Assembly (NCBI RefSeq): GCF_028618695.1 | Contig: NZ_JAQIVI010000149.1 | Location: 46,833 to 110,832 of the forward strand | DNA from: Natrinema soli | GTDB lineage: Archaea; Halobacteriota; Halobacteria; Halobacteriales; Natrialbaceae | Length of the DNA stretch: 64,000 bases | Reading direction: 5' to 3' | In this document: positions 15,356 to 22,274 of the stretch, piece by piece | Position numbering within the stretch: position 1 is the stretch's first letter | How the letters are laid out: each line of letters begins with the position of its first letter | Notes under the pieces: model-generated | Told to the model about the DNA's origin: nothing | Databases searched by the model: none | Seen by the model: only the letters and a program-made list of their open reading frames with translations | Position numbers and translations under genes: made by a program

Positions 15356-15497
15356 GTACTGGACGGCGACTAAGATGGCCGACTACGATTTGATCAGAAT
15401 GCTCGGAGACACGAACGCGAAACAGTACGAAGCGACCGACGAAGAGTTAGAAGCGCCTGTTGAGTTCGATCCGCGAGAGACTGCAGAAGCGAATTAG
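15356..15497 (+). pseudogene. Truncated orc 3' end, copy 3
   Basis: Reads YWTATKMADYDLIRMLGDTN through EELEAPVEFDPRETAEAN and a stop. It shares the upstream gtactggacggcgactaagatgg with copy 2 (8,940). Homology stops at the stop codon, where the convergent RHH gene ends. Only the final 45 or so codons remain. Confidence 0.7.
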
Positions 15498-15682
15498 TCA
15501 GCTGTCGCTACTGTCTGAACCGTCTTCGGATTTCCCTCTGTATCCTCCTCTAATTCGCCAAGTGCCAAATCCCGAAGCCATCCAGATACTCCTGAGTACC
15601 CTTCTTTAGCAGCTTTCACCCGAATCTTCTGCTGCTCTTCCTCCGTAACGTACGCCGAGATTTGCTTGTCTCGTTCGGTCAT
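15494..15682 (-). CDS. Ribbon-helix-helix-like plasmid protein
   Basis: 62 residues. MTERDKQISAYVTEEEQQKI, then RVKAAKEGYSGVSGWLRDLALGELEE fits a MobC/CopG-like ribbon-helix-helix domain (beta strand QISAYVT, two helices). Probably a DNA-binding accessory protein of a plasmid-like element. Its stop overlaps the end of the orc copy 3. Confidence 0.65.
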   Translation of the reverse strand: MTERDKQISAYVTEEEQQKIRVKAAKEGYSGVSGWLRDLALGELEEDTEGNPKTVQTVATAD

Positions 15683-15789
15683 AGTGTTGCCATTCTACCA
15701 CAGCACCATAAGAATGTAGCATCCAGAAGTACCATTTTAACCAAATACTATCCGATAGCATTATGGTGATGCTTTACTATGGTAGTGAT

Positions 15790-15969
15790 ATGGCGCGACC
15801 GTCGTTTACGATGCCCGATGAAATGTTGGAGGATCTGGAGAGTCGCGCTGGCGAGGACGGGAACAAAAGCAGATACGTTCGAGAGGCCCTCGTCGCACGA
15901 TTCCAGGCCGAAGACAGTGGAGAATGGGAAGCTCCCGAATCATACACTGTCGAGACGAACGCGCTGTAG
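15790..15969 (+). CDS. CopG/RHH transcriptional regulator
   Basis: 59 residues. MARPSFTMPDEMLEDLESRAGEDGNKSRYVREALVARF has the RHH strand (PSFTMP) and two helices, with the NKSRYVREAL second helix typical of CopG. The start is taken at ATG 15,790; an upstream ATG adds nine unconvincing residues. It may autoregulate copy number or a toxin-antitoxin gene, but no toxin is recognisable next to it. Confidence 0.75.
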   Translation: MARPSFTMPDEMLEDLESRAGEDGNKSRYVREALVARFQAEDSGEWEAPESYTVETNAL

Positions 15970-15978
15970 AGCATAGCC

Positions 15979-16443
15979 ATGAAAAACGCTGATACCACCG
16001 CCGATGCGCCGTGGCGTAGCGAACAAACACTCAGAGACCTATATCACGGCGACAGACTCAGCCAACGCGAAATAGCGGACAAGTTGGGCTGTGGTCGTGG
16101 TACCGTTCATCGGTGGATGGATCGCCATGGGATCGACACCCGGAACAAGATGAACGGTGTGGAGGAATGCAATCGGAATCAAGTCCCCCACTTCGGACAT
16201 CACACGAAAGGGTATGAGATGTGGCAATCGCAACACGAGTACGAGATGCAGAAGGTCCTCGTACACCGCTTGGTTGCGGTTGCTGAGTTCGGATTTGAAG
16301 CCGTCTGTGATAACGATGTACACCACAAGAACGGCATCCCATGGGACAACCGACACGATAATCTGGAGGTGATGTCTCACGGCTCCCACATGAGCCTTCA
16401 TAAGAGCGGCGAGTGGAGCGAAGATGTATTGAGTAGCAATTAG
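15979..16443 (+). CDS. HNH endonuclease with N-terminal HTH (homing type)
   Basis: 154 residues. The N-terminal helix-turn-helix LSQREIADKLGCGRGTVHRWMDRHG is followed by a beta-hairpin YEMWQSQHEYEMQKVLVHRLVAV and the HNH core VHHKNGIPWDNRHDNLEVMS. This matches phage-type HNH homing endonucleases that nick or cut DNA. It starts 10 bp after the RHH gene, so the two are probably co-transcribed. It is a hallmark of phage- or plasmid-derived DNA. Confidence 0.85.
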   Translation: MKNADTTADAPWRSEQTLRDLYHGDRLSQREIADKLGCGRGTVHRWMDRHGIDTRNKMNGVEECNRNQVPHFGHHTKGYEMWQSQHEYEMQKVLVHRLVAVAEFGFEAVCDNDVHHKNGIPWDNRHDNLEVMSHGSHMSLHKSGEWSEDVLSSN

Positions 16444-16774
16444 CGGCAGCTAAGAATAGTTCACTAACTGCAGTGAGCCGGGCGTCCTCAGCGCCCGACT
16501 CGAGAAGCCCTGAACGCATGATCACAGACGCAACACGCGGTCATAGTTACACAGCGGGTAAGACGGTTGCAACAGCCGTTAACCGGCGATTGCCCGTCAG
16601 TAGCTGTTTCGAAATGACGCGGGTCGCTTTTAGTGTGTATCAGGTTCAACAGAGAATCAGCCACTCGCGGCCACGGCCGGAGCGCGCCAGGTACCAACTT
16701 TCGCGCCCCGGCTGTCCGCGGGTTCCAGACGACAACCATCCGGGGCTGGAATGTGCCCCGGTACGACTGAAACC
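16444..16774. other. Region upstream of the provirus-like operon
   Basis: No gene is seen. A GC-rich inverted pair gggcgtcctcagcgccc (16,479-16,495) could terminate the HNH transcript. An imperfect pair ttccag ... ctggaa (16,723 and 16,745) lies just before the first operon gene. Confidence 0.35.
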
Positions 16775-17059
16775 ATGTACGCAGACGACAACCATACAGA
16801 AGACGATACCGGATCGAATAGTACCAACACCGACGGTCGTATCCCTCGAGACTCGGCGGCTCTCGAACACGCGGCTCGACGCGCTGCTCGCGAGGACATC
16901 GCTCGGCGCTTCGACAAGGTCGAGAAGGACGCATGGGCCGACCGACACACTCGCCCTATCGGGACGCTGACTCCCACCAGGCGCTACTGTATCGAAGGCG
17001 ACGGCGACGACGCGTGGATCACGAGCCGCTGGGCGGTCGGCGAGGATGATCTGCGATGA
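16775..17059 (+). CDS. Hypothetical protein, first gene of the element operon
   Basis: 94 residues from MYADDNH; an ATG at 16,751 would add eight. It is acidic at the N-terminus, then a charged helix LEHAARRAAREDIARRFDKV and a C-terminal hairpin RRYCIEGDGDDAWITSRWA. Its end overlaps the next ATG by 4 bp. Not recognised. It opens a plus-strand operon running to 20,576. Confidence 0.6.
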   Translation: MYADDNHTEDDTGSNSTNTDGRIPRDSAALEHAARRAAREDIARRFDKVEKDAWADRHTRPIGTLTPTRRYCIEGDGDDAWITSRWAVGEDDLR

Positions 17060-17796
17060 TCGCCGGCCAGCTCGCACTCCTCGCCGAGCCCGCCGCCGCC
17101 CCCCTCGAGGACCATCACGACCAGACCGGCCGCGCCCTCGAGGTTGAAGAGACCCAGACCTACCTGGACGACCTCGTCATCCAGTCGGGACTGGTCGCTG
17201 GCGAAGTTCCCCAGGAAGAAGAACGCGTCCTCCTGGACGGCCACGAGATCGAGACCGAGACGCGAAAGGTCACCCGGAAGGTCGCGAGCGAGTGGGTCGC
17301 CGATGTCGACGGTGAGGGCTGGATCCTCGCCGGGCGTACGCACTCGAGTGATCTCGAACACGAACCCGACTGGCCGTTCAACGACTTCTCGCGGTTCGCC
17401 GGCCCGGAGATCGCGCCAGTCCGCCTCAAGCCCTGGGAATTCGTCCGCAACCAGCGCGACGCCGATCGGGAGTGGTCGGTCGAGATGGCCACCCACGAGT
17501 CCAACCTCGACGACGTCACGATCGAGTGGGGTCACGGAGCGCTCAAGTCGAAGGCAGTCAACGCCGACGTCGGCGTTGCGCTGACGACTCACTGGCAGGG
17601 CGAGTTCGTCCGCCTGGTCATCTACTCGAGCGGATATCTAGCCATCTGGGAACCAGAGGAGATGAAGCCCGAGCTGCTCGGGCGGTTCATCCATGAGGAG
17701 ATCGTCCCGGTCGCGACGTTCGACGACGAGGCCGAGGTCGAAGAGGACGAAAGCGCTGAGCAGGCGACGCTCGAGGACAGCGGGGCGGAAGCATGA
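17056..17796 (+). CDS. Hypothetical protein, 246 residues
   Basis: A single coherent frame with good haloarchaeal composition. Features seen: an acidic N-terminal helix, a mixed alpha/beta middle (SEWVADVDGEGWILAGRTH and EWGHGALKSKAVNADVGVAL) and an acidic tail. No known motif. Both ends overlap neighbouring genes (ATGA). It is probably an element-specific protein; function unknown. Confidence 0.65.
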   Translation: MIAGQLALLAEPAAAPLEDHHDQTGRALEVEETQTYLDDLVIQSGLVAGEVPQEEERVLLDGHEIETETRKVTRKVASEWVADVDGEGWILAGRTHSSDLEHEPDWPFNDFSRFAGPEIAPVRLKPWEFVRNQRDADREWSVEMATHESNLDDVTIEWGHGALKSKAVNADVGVALTTHWQGEFVRLVIYSSGYLAIWEPEEMKPELLGRFIHEEIVPVATFDDEAEVEEDESAEQATLEDSGAEA

Positions 17797-18155
17797 GCGG
17801 AGACACGAAGACGCTCGACAAGGGCGTCCCGACCGAGGCGACCGGCGAAGACTGTCCGGTCTGTCCCGACGGGGAACTTGTCAAGCCCCGCAGCGAGGTG
17901 GAACAGTGTCCGAACTGCCTGTTCGTCAATAATCCACTCTACGCGGATAACGAGCTCGTCGACTTTGAACTGACCCACCGACAGGGGCGCCGACTTCTGC
18001 GAGTGTTCGGGTACGATCACCACGGTACCCCTGGCGATATCGGAACGCGCCTCCGGCGGTTCTGCCACGAGCAAGACATCAGCAAAGACGATCTCGACGA
18101 CCTGCTCGCGGACCTTCGTGAGATCAGCGGCTACGAGTGTGGTGGTTCAGCATGA
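17793..18155 (+). CDS. Zinc-ribbon hypothetical protein
   Basis: 120 residues. CPVC-x17-CPNC near residues 22-42 forms a zinc ribbon. A basic segment LTHRQGRRLLRVFGYDHHG and a helical C-terminus follow. Overlaps both neighbours by 4 bp. The family is not recognised; a DNA-binding or replication accessory role would fit. Confidence 0.65.
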   Translation: MSGDTKTLDKGVPTEATGEDCPVCPDGELVKPRSEVEQCPNCLFVNNPLYADNELVDFELTHRQGRRLLRVFGYDHHGTPGDIGTRLRRFCHEQDISKDDLDDLLADLREISGYECGGSA

Positions 18156-18298
18156 GCGCCGACGAGTTCCGCGACCAGCTGGACACGGCCCTCGCCACCG
18201 CGATCGCCGGCGACGCCGACCTAGATGAAGTCGACGAGATCCTCGTGGACGCCCGCTCACGCGTCAACGAGGTCCGAGCCATGCGAGGTGAGGCCTGA
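18152..18298 (+). CDS. Micro-protein of 48 residues
   Basis: ATG overlaps the preceding stop, and the stop (18,296-18,298) overlaps the next ATG at 18,298. The sequence begins MSADEFRDQLDTALATAIAG and continues as an acidic helix. Unknown function; translation is supported by the double overlap. Confidence 0.55.
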   Translation: MSADEFRDQLDTALATAIAGDADLDEVDEILVDARSRVNEVRAMRGEA

Positions 18299-19299
18299 TG
18301 TCGTCGTGTCCCACCTGCGGCAACCGCGACTACCTCTGCCAGAGCTGCAAGATGGAGGAACTCGAGGACCGCCACGGCCGTCCGTCGGACAACTTCGACG
18401 AGGACACCGACGGCGTCCGCTGCTGGGTCCAGGCGATCGACGAGACCTGGCACGCCTCGATGTACTTCGAGGGCACGCGCCACGCCGCTGCCTGCGGCGA
18501 GTGTTTCGAGACGCCGGTCGCCGACGTCCGCGACGATCCGCGTCGACTCGCGGACGAGCGCACCTGCGATGACTGCGAGGCGTATCTCGAGGTCGATGAT
18601 GACGAGACCGTCCCCGACGGCGGCGAGTTCTCACTGGCGAGCGAGCTGTGGGCTGACGGCGGTGAGGTCGAAGTCTACCAGTGGGTGCTCGAGAACATCC
18701 ACGAGTACCCCGCATGGATCGACTCTCGCTGGGGCTCTCGTGGCAACCTTGTCCATCACAGACGGAAGCTCGACGGCGTCACCAAAGAGGACGTCCAGGT
18801 GGCGATCTCCCGCGCGGTCGACAACGAGGACCTCCTCTCATGGCATGGGCTGCTGGCCCGTGCCGAAATCGACCGACTTCGAGAGATCACCCGCGTCGAG
18901 CACGAAGAACACAATATCACGCGGGGGATTCTCGTCGGGAAGTGCAACAAGCTCATCGCGATGAAGAAGCAGGAGCAGGCCGACGAGAACGCCGAGCGCG
19001 AGGTCGCGACCGACGGGGGCGTCGATCAGCCACTGAGCGGGGTTTGTCCGTTTGAGTCCTCAAGAAGAGTGAAGCTGGTTCCGCCGCACTTACAGAAGTC
19101 TCGTCCCATTTTCTTCGGTTCTCCTTCTATGATATCCATTCCAGGCTGGATCAATCCACATCGGTCGCAGATTAGAACTATCCGATTTGTTCTTTCTGCC
19201 ATCTTATCGGGAGGTATTACTACTGGTTACGGCAATAACCTTCCCCAACTATCACGATCACTGAAACAATTACTACAGTCGAGAGGTGACCAGCAGTGA
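18298..19299 (+). CDS. Multi-zinc-finger hypothetical protein, 3' end interrupted by an insert
   Basis: The first 240 residues are well composed: CPTC-x7-CQSC at residues 4-17, then CGEC and CDDC pairs (about 62 and 93). A mostly helical domain with WIDSRWGSRGNLVHHRRKLDGVTKEDV follows. From about codon 243 (19,028) the frame runs through an AT-richer stretch antisense to a small zinc-ribbon gene and ends SRGDQQ. The native end was probably VATDGGVDQQ, with about 264 bp inserted in frame. Unknown function within the element operon. Confidence 0.6.
   Translation: MSSCPTCGNRDYLCQSCKMEELEDRHGRPSDNFDEDTDGVRCWVQAIDETWHASMYFEGTRHAAACGECFETPVADVRDDPRRLADERTCDDCEAYLEVDDDETVPDGGEFSLASELWADGGEVEVYQWVLENIHEYPAWIDSRWGSRGNLVHHRRKLDGVTKEDVQVAISRAVDNEDLLSWHGLLARAEIDRLREITRVEHEEHNITRGILVGKCNKLIAMKKQEQADENAEREVATDGGVDQPLSGVCPFESSRRVKLVPPHLQKSRPIFFGSPSMISIPGWINPHRSQIRTIRFVLSAILSGGITTGYGNNLPQLSRSLKQLLQSRGDQQ
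19026..19202 (-). CDS. Antisense small zinc-ribbon protein (inserted micro-gene)
   Basis: 58 residues on the strand opposite the operon. MAERTNRIVLICDRCGLI, PGMDIIEGEPKK, then DFCKCGGTSFTLLED has a four-cysteine zinc ribbon CDRC and CKC plus a coherent fold. The DNA is AT-richer than the host gene it interrupts (18,298-19,299). The host frame stays open across it. It may be a moron-type gene of a provirus, possibly an anti-repressor or nucleic-acid-binding protein. Unrecognised family. Confidence 0.55.
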   Translation of the reverse strand: MAERTNRIVLICDRCGLIQPGMDIIEGEPKKMGRDFCKCGGTSFTLLEDSNGQTPLSG

Positions 19300-19736
19300 C
19301 GGGCGGCTCGTACCGAACCCACTGCGACGACTGCGAGTCCGAGATCCGTGCGTCGGCGCGGTACTGTCCCGATTGCGGGGAACGTCAGGACTGGTTCACC
19401 GATGACGAGGAGCCCGACGGCAATCTCGAGGAAGTCTTCCGCCGCGAGACGATCACCGAGGCCGGCGACGGCGGCCTCCTGGTCGGCGATCGCGAGGTCG
19501 TCGATCGCATCGACGACGTCTGCTCCGAGCTCGAGGCGCTCCGCGACGAGGTCGACAACCCGGACGTCCAGGCGGCGCTGCGCTCCGCGATCGGCAGCGT
19601 CTGGCGGGCATCGGTCCTTCAGCGCGTCGACGAGAACAGCGACATCCGGATGGTCACCGACACGGGACGCGGCAGCACGTCCGTCCGTGGGCCTATGACA
19701 GACATTTACACACGCGAGCGGGGTGAGTCGCGATGA
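19296..19736 (+). CDS. Double-zinc-ribbon hypothetical protein
   Basis: 146 residues. CDDC-x10-CPDC at residues about 10-26 is a zinc ribbon of the HCDDCESEIRASARYCPDCG kind. The middle is a helical dimerisation-like segment REVVDRIDDVCSELEALRDEV. Its ATG overlaps the stop of the preceding gene, fixing the start. Unknown function; likely an element-specific DNA- or protein-binding factor. Confidence 0.65.
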   Translation: MTGGSYRTHCDDCESEIRASARYCPDCGERQDWFTDDEEPDGNLEEVFRRETITEAGDGGLLVGDREVVDRIDDVCSELEALRDEVDNPDVQAALRSAIGSVWRASVLQRVDENSDIRMVTDTGRGSTSVRGPMTDIYTRERGESR

Positions 19737-20137
19737 GCTTCTCGAACTCTTCGATCGGGACGGACCAACTGAATGGCAAGGTCATCCATCCTCTAACCTG
19801 GCTTAAGAGATGTCTCCACTCGAGGCGTTTGGTTCTGAGACAATGTGTACAGCCAGTTCTTTCTTCGAATGATCCTCGACCAGATGCTCGTCAACGTTCT
19901 GGCCATGGGGGAGGTCTTTGTGACAAAGGGGACATTCGACTGGCGGTTGGGAGCTCATATGGTTTCCAATGGTCTGAGAAGCAAAAGGCTCTGTCTAGTA
20001 TTCTTGCACTCGACTCATCACAACCGGACTCTGAGCGCGATCGCGCTCAGGCAGATCCACGAGTAGCCGGGCTGCTCGTTGTCGTGCTCGGTCTCGTGTT
20101 CGTCGGCGTGATCACAGTGGGGGCGATTGTCCCATGA
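19733..20137 (+). CDS. Small membrane protein gene interrupted by an insert
   Basis: The frame starts MSFSNSSIGTD, overlapping the previous stop. It then runs about 260 bp antisense to a C2H2 micro-gene and ends with DRAQADPRVAGLLVVVLGLV and a hydrophobic helix. I infer a native gene of about 45 residues (soluble start plus one membrane segment) into which the insert came in frame. Whether the long form is made is unknown. Confidence 0.45.
   Translation: MSFSNSSIGTDQLNGKVIHPLTWLKRCLHSRRLVLRQCVQPVLSSNDPRPDARQRSGHGGGLCDKGDIRLAVGSSYGFQWSEKQKALSSILALDSSQPDSERDRAQADPRVAGLLVVVLGLVFVGVITVGAIVP
19803..19958 (-). CDS. Antisense C2H2 zinc-finger micro-protein
   Basis: 51 residues. MSSQPPVECPLCHKDLPHG then QNVDEHLVEDHSKKEL is a single C2H2 finger: Cys-x2-Cys-x12-His-x4-His. 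It lies opposite to, and inside, the operon gene 19,733-20,137, in AT-richer DNA. A perfect 16-bp palindrome gagcgcgatcgcgctc (20,033-20,048) closes the insert. Small C2H2 proteins are frequent in haloarchaeal viruses, where they act as regulators. Confidence 0.55.
   Translation of the reverse strand: MSSQPPVECPLCHKDLPHGQNVDEHLVEDHSKKELAVHIVSEPNASSGDIS
20033..20048. repeat. Perfect 16-bp palindrome
   Basis: gagcgcga followed by tcgcgctc, at the promoter-side edge of the antisense C2H2 insert. It could be an operator, a recombination site or a transcript hairpin. Confidence 0.5.
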
Positions 20138-20430
20138 GCGCGACCACGCAGTCTCCGCGGAACTCCGAGCTCGAGGTATCAGGTCACGCCCGACGGCGCT
20201 GGGAGACGCGATCGCATCAGCCGCATCTGGATCCACGGGCAGCGTGGAGCGAGGCGAAGTCGGTGCACTACCCGAGTCTCAAGCCGCCTAGCGAACACGC
20301 ACGCTACCACACCGAGACGGATCTCGTCCTGTTGGTGGCCCAAGACGGCACGATGACGACCTGCATTCCCCTGTCGGATCGATCTCCAGACGAACAGCAG
20401 TACGTCCGCAATCAGGTGACCAATCAATGA
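20134..20430 (+). CDS. Small hypothetical protein (RelE-like or nuclease-like fold possible)
   Basis: 98 residues. SGHARRRWETRSHQP, AAWSEAKSVHYP and ARYHTETDLVLLVAQDGTMTTCI suggest a small alpha/beta fold with a basic helix and a final beta-hairpin ending in a conserved TCIPLS. Such sequences recur on haloarchaeal plasmids. A toxin-like role is possible but not shown. It overlaps the next gene at 20,427. Confidence 0.6.
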   Translation: MSATTQSPRNSELEVSGHARRRWETRSHQPHLDPRAAWSEAKSVHYPSLKPPSEHARYHTETDLVLLVAQDGTMTTCIPLSDRSPDEQQYVRNQVTNQ

Positions 20431-20576
20431 GTACCAAAACCCCCGACCCTGAAACCGAAGCAAGAGAGACCGTCGAAGAAAAACAGGACCTGTTCGAGCG
20501 AATCGCCGAGGCTGATCTTCCGATCTCGGACGACATCGAACGCGTTCTCGAACTCGTCGATGGAGGTGGCGAATAG
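20427..20576 (+). CDS. Small acidic protein, last gene of the element operon
   Basis: 49 residues, starting MSTKTPDPETEARETVEE and ending LPISDDIERVLELVDGGGE. The ATG overlaps the preceding stop. It ends 9 bp from the stop of the convergent integrase. If the 20,134 product is a toxin this could be its partner, which is speculation from position only. Confidence 0.5.
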   Translation: MSTKTPDPETEARETVEEKQDLFERIAEADLPISDDIERVLELVDGGGE

Positions 20577-20585
20577 ATGTTGGCG

Positions 20586-21812
20586 TCAGTCTCCGAGGAG
20601 CAGCTGTCGAAGCGCAGCGTTGTCGTCGACGGCGTCCTTCGCCTCCAGGATCTCGTCGAGTGTGAGATCTTCGAGATTGGCGACCGCACCGGCGGACTCC
20701 ATCCATCGACGCTCGAGTTCATCGTCTTCGTCGATCGCTCGCTGAGAGAGTGCTTGGCCACACCAGACACAGACATCGTTTTCGCGGGGCGTGTCCCGAT
20801 CGCACCGGGGGCAGGGGATCGGAGCGAGATCGTCGTGCTCGTCTTCCTGGACGTCGATGCCGTGGGCTTTCGCGATCTCTCGGTCGTTCGCGTCGGCGAA
20901 GACCGAGACGTACCGGGCAGCGATGTCCGAGCCGCGCGTCCATCCGTGATGATCTTCGAGGTGGGCCTGGGAGACTCCCTGGCTCGCAAGGTGCGACGCC
21001 GAGGCCTTCCGGAAGTTCGAGGGCGTGACCGGCCGGTCGATATCGGCCTTTCGGGCCTTCTCTTTCAGGATGTCACGGACACGGTTGTTCGAGATCGAGT
21101 CCCCCGAGTTGAGTTTGCAGAAGAGCGGATCGCTTCCACTACCTGGATGGACCTCGAGCCAGCGGTTGACGTAGGGGACCGACGGGATCAGGACGGGCGA
21201 CCGTCGTCCCTGCTTACCGTCGACAGTGACCTGCAGCCCGTATTTGTGGTCGGAGACCTGCTTCGGCGTCAGGTCGAACAGTTCGTAGGGCCGCGGGCCG
21301 AGATCCCAGGCGAGGGCGATGAGAGCACGATCGCGCAGGTTCGCACAGGCGTCGATCATCGGGAGGATGTCCTCTTCCCACCGGAGCATGTCACCGGGAT
21401 CCGGCGCCGGATCGTAGTTGCTCGGATAGCCGCCGGGAACCCACTCGATGCTTTCGGGGATCTCGTCGACGTCGTCATCGTCGCTGGCGAGTTTGCCGAA
21501 CTGGCGGAGGGTGACGCGGTAGTCCTTGTTGGTCTCCGGCGAGTCGGCCTTCTCGGTGTTGATCCAGGCGACGAGCTGCTCGGCAGCGTTGCGGTCCTCG
21601 AGGGCGTCGGCGAGGCCGCCGATCTCTTGTGCCATCTTCACCGCGCGCATGAGGTACTTCTCGTGAGCAAAGTCCGAGTACTTCGACGGACCGAGGATGC
21701 GGATGGTATCGGACATGCGCCGGATCGCCTCGGCGTCGTCCTCGTCCATCTCCTCGACACCGTCAACCCGCTCACGGAGACGTTTGATCGACTGTTCTGG
21801 GTTCGATGTCAT
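20586..21812 (-). CDS. Tyrosine recombinase / phage-type integrase
   Basis: 408 residues. An N-terminal SAM-like core-binding domain (about 40-125) precedes the catalytic domain with Arg174 in LGPRPYELFDL, Arg268 in TPSNFRKASASHL, His289 in DHHGW and the nucleophile Tyr301 in AARYVSVF. The C-terminus has an extra zinc ribbon, CPRC (334-337) and CVWC (348-351), as in many haloarchaeal element integrases. It catalyses site-specific insertion and excision. Placement at the end of the small-gene operon, convergent to it, marks one border of an integrated element. A 15-bp palindrome sits 2 bp upstream of the start. Confidence 0.92.
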   Translation of the reverse strand: MTSNPEQSIKRLRERVDGVEEMDEDDAEAIRRMSDTIRILGPSKYSDFAHEKYLMRAVKMAQEIGGLADALEDRNAAEQLVAWINTEKADSPETNKDYRVTLRQFGKLASDDDDVDEIPESIEWVPGGYPSNYDPAPDPGDMLRWEEDILPMIDACANLRDRALIALAWDLGPRPYELFDLTPKQVSDHKYGLQVTVDGKQGRRSPVLIPSVPYVNRWLEVHPGSGSDPLFCKLNSGDSISNNRVRDILKEKARKADIDRPVTPSNFRKASASHLASQGVSQAHLEDHHGWTRGSDIAARYVSVFADANDREIAKAHGIDVQEDEHDDLAPIPCPRCDRDTPRENDVCVWCGQALSQRAIDEDDELERRWMESAGAVANLEDLTLDEILEAKDAVDDNAALRQLLLGD

Positions 21813-21813
21813 G

Positions 21814-21828
21814 ACTTATACTATAAGT
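21814..21828. promoter_or_regulatory. Palindrome immediately upstream of the integrase
   Basis: ACTTATA-C-TATAAGT is a perfect 7+1+7 palindrome directly before the integrase ATG. It is too close to be a simple TATA box for a leadered transcript and is more likely an operator or an integrase/excisionase site. Confidence 0.5.
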
Positions 21829-22233
21829 GTGGGCATGTAAAGGTCGGGTGTAGATCCCTCCCCGGGCATGCTTCTTACTGCCATCAAGTACTCGAGCGAG
21901 ACGTCAAACACGATCCGCTACGAAGCCGTGACAAAATCGTGGGGGCGTGACTCATCAAAACCAGCCACGCAACGATCTCGTCGACGTGCTCGAGATGCTC
22001 CGATCAGAGGCCGACGAAGCAGTGCTGAGAACGCCGGCCGTCAGTGCCAGTAGCGATCCGGACGTTACTAACGACGGTTAGCGACCTTGCGGCGCGGATA
22101 CCCGTTCTTCCCGTAAGACGTCCGCTGATCGAGGTCGCCGTTCTCGACGAAGTCCTGTCGACGATGTCGTCGATACACGATAGTTCCCGCCAGTCCGTGT
22201 ATACTTTTCCAACGGAATTCTGTACCCGAGAGC
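21829..22233. other. Junction region between integrase and exchanger gene
   Basis: The probable right border of the integrated element lies here. No full tRNA is seen; tcgggtgtagatccctccccgggca (21,843-21,867) resembles a T-arm only superficially. A 44-codon GTG-started frame (21,947-22,081, LVDVLEMLRSEADEAVLRTP) is the only coding candidate. The rest shows nothing. Confidence 0.35.
21947..22081 (+). CDS. Possible small protein with GTG start
   Basis: 44 residues, THQNQPRNDLVDVLEMLRSE and an acidic tail. The amphipathic helix and codon usage look real, but no family is recognised. It may be the surviving 3' end of a chromosomal gene next to the integration site. Confidence 0.3.
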   Translation: MTHQNQPRNDLVDVLEMLRSEADEAVLRTPAVSASSDPDVTNDG

Positions 22234-22245
22234 ATATATTAATAA
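22234..22245 (+). promoter_or_regulatory. TATA box of the CaCA exchanger gene
   Basis: atatattaataa lies 30-41 bp before the GTG start at 22,275 in a GC-rich neighbourhood, fitting an archaeal TATA box with a short leader. Confidence 0.5.
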
Positions 22246-22274
22246 TCGAAACTATTGCTATTCTCCGTATAGGT

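Noticed and set aside
18298..20137. Diversity-generating or phase-variable insertion system
   Set aside because: The two in-frame inserts are suggestive, but no reverse transcriptase, invertase or template repeat is present. They are reported as micro-gene insertions instead.
21843..21867. tRNA 3' end as attachment site beside the integrase
   Set aside because: The stretch resembles a T-arm only loosely, and no acceptor or anticodon stem can be drawn. No second copy was found.
20577..21950. 457-codon plus-strand open frame opposite the integrase
   Set aside because: The minus-strand integrase has all catalytic motifs. The plus frame is a high-GC shadow with no domain.
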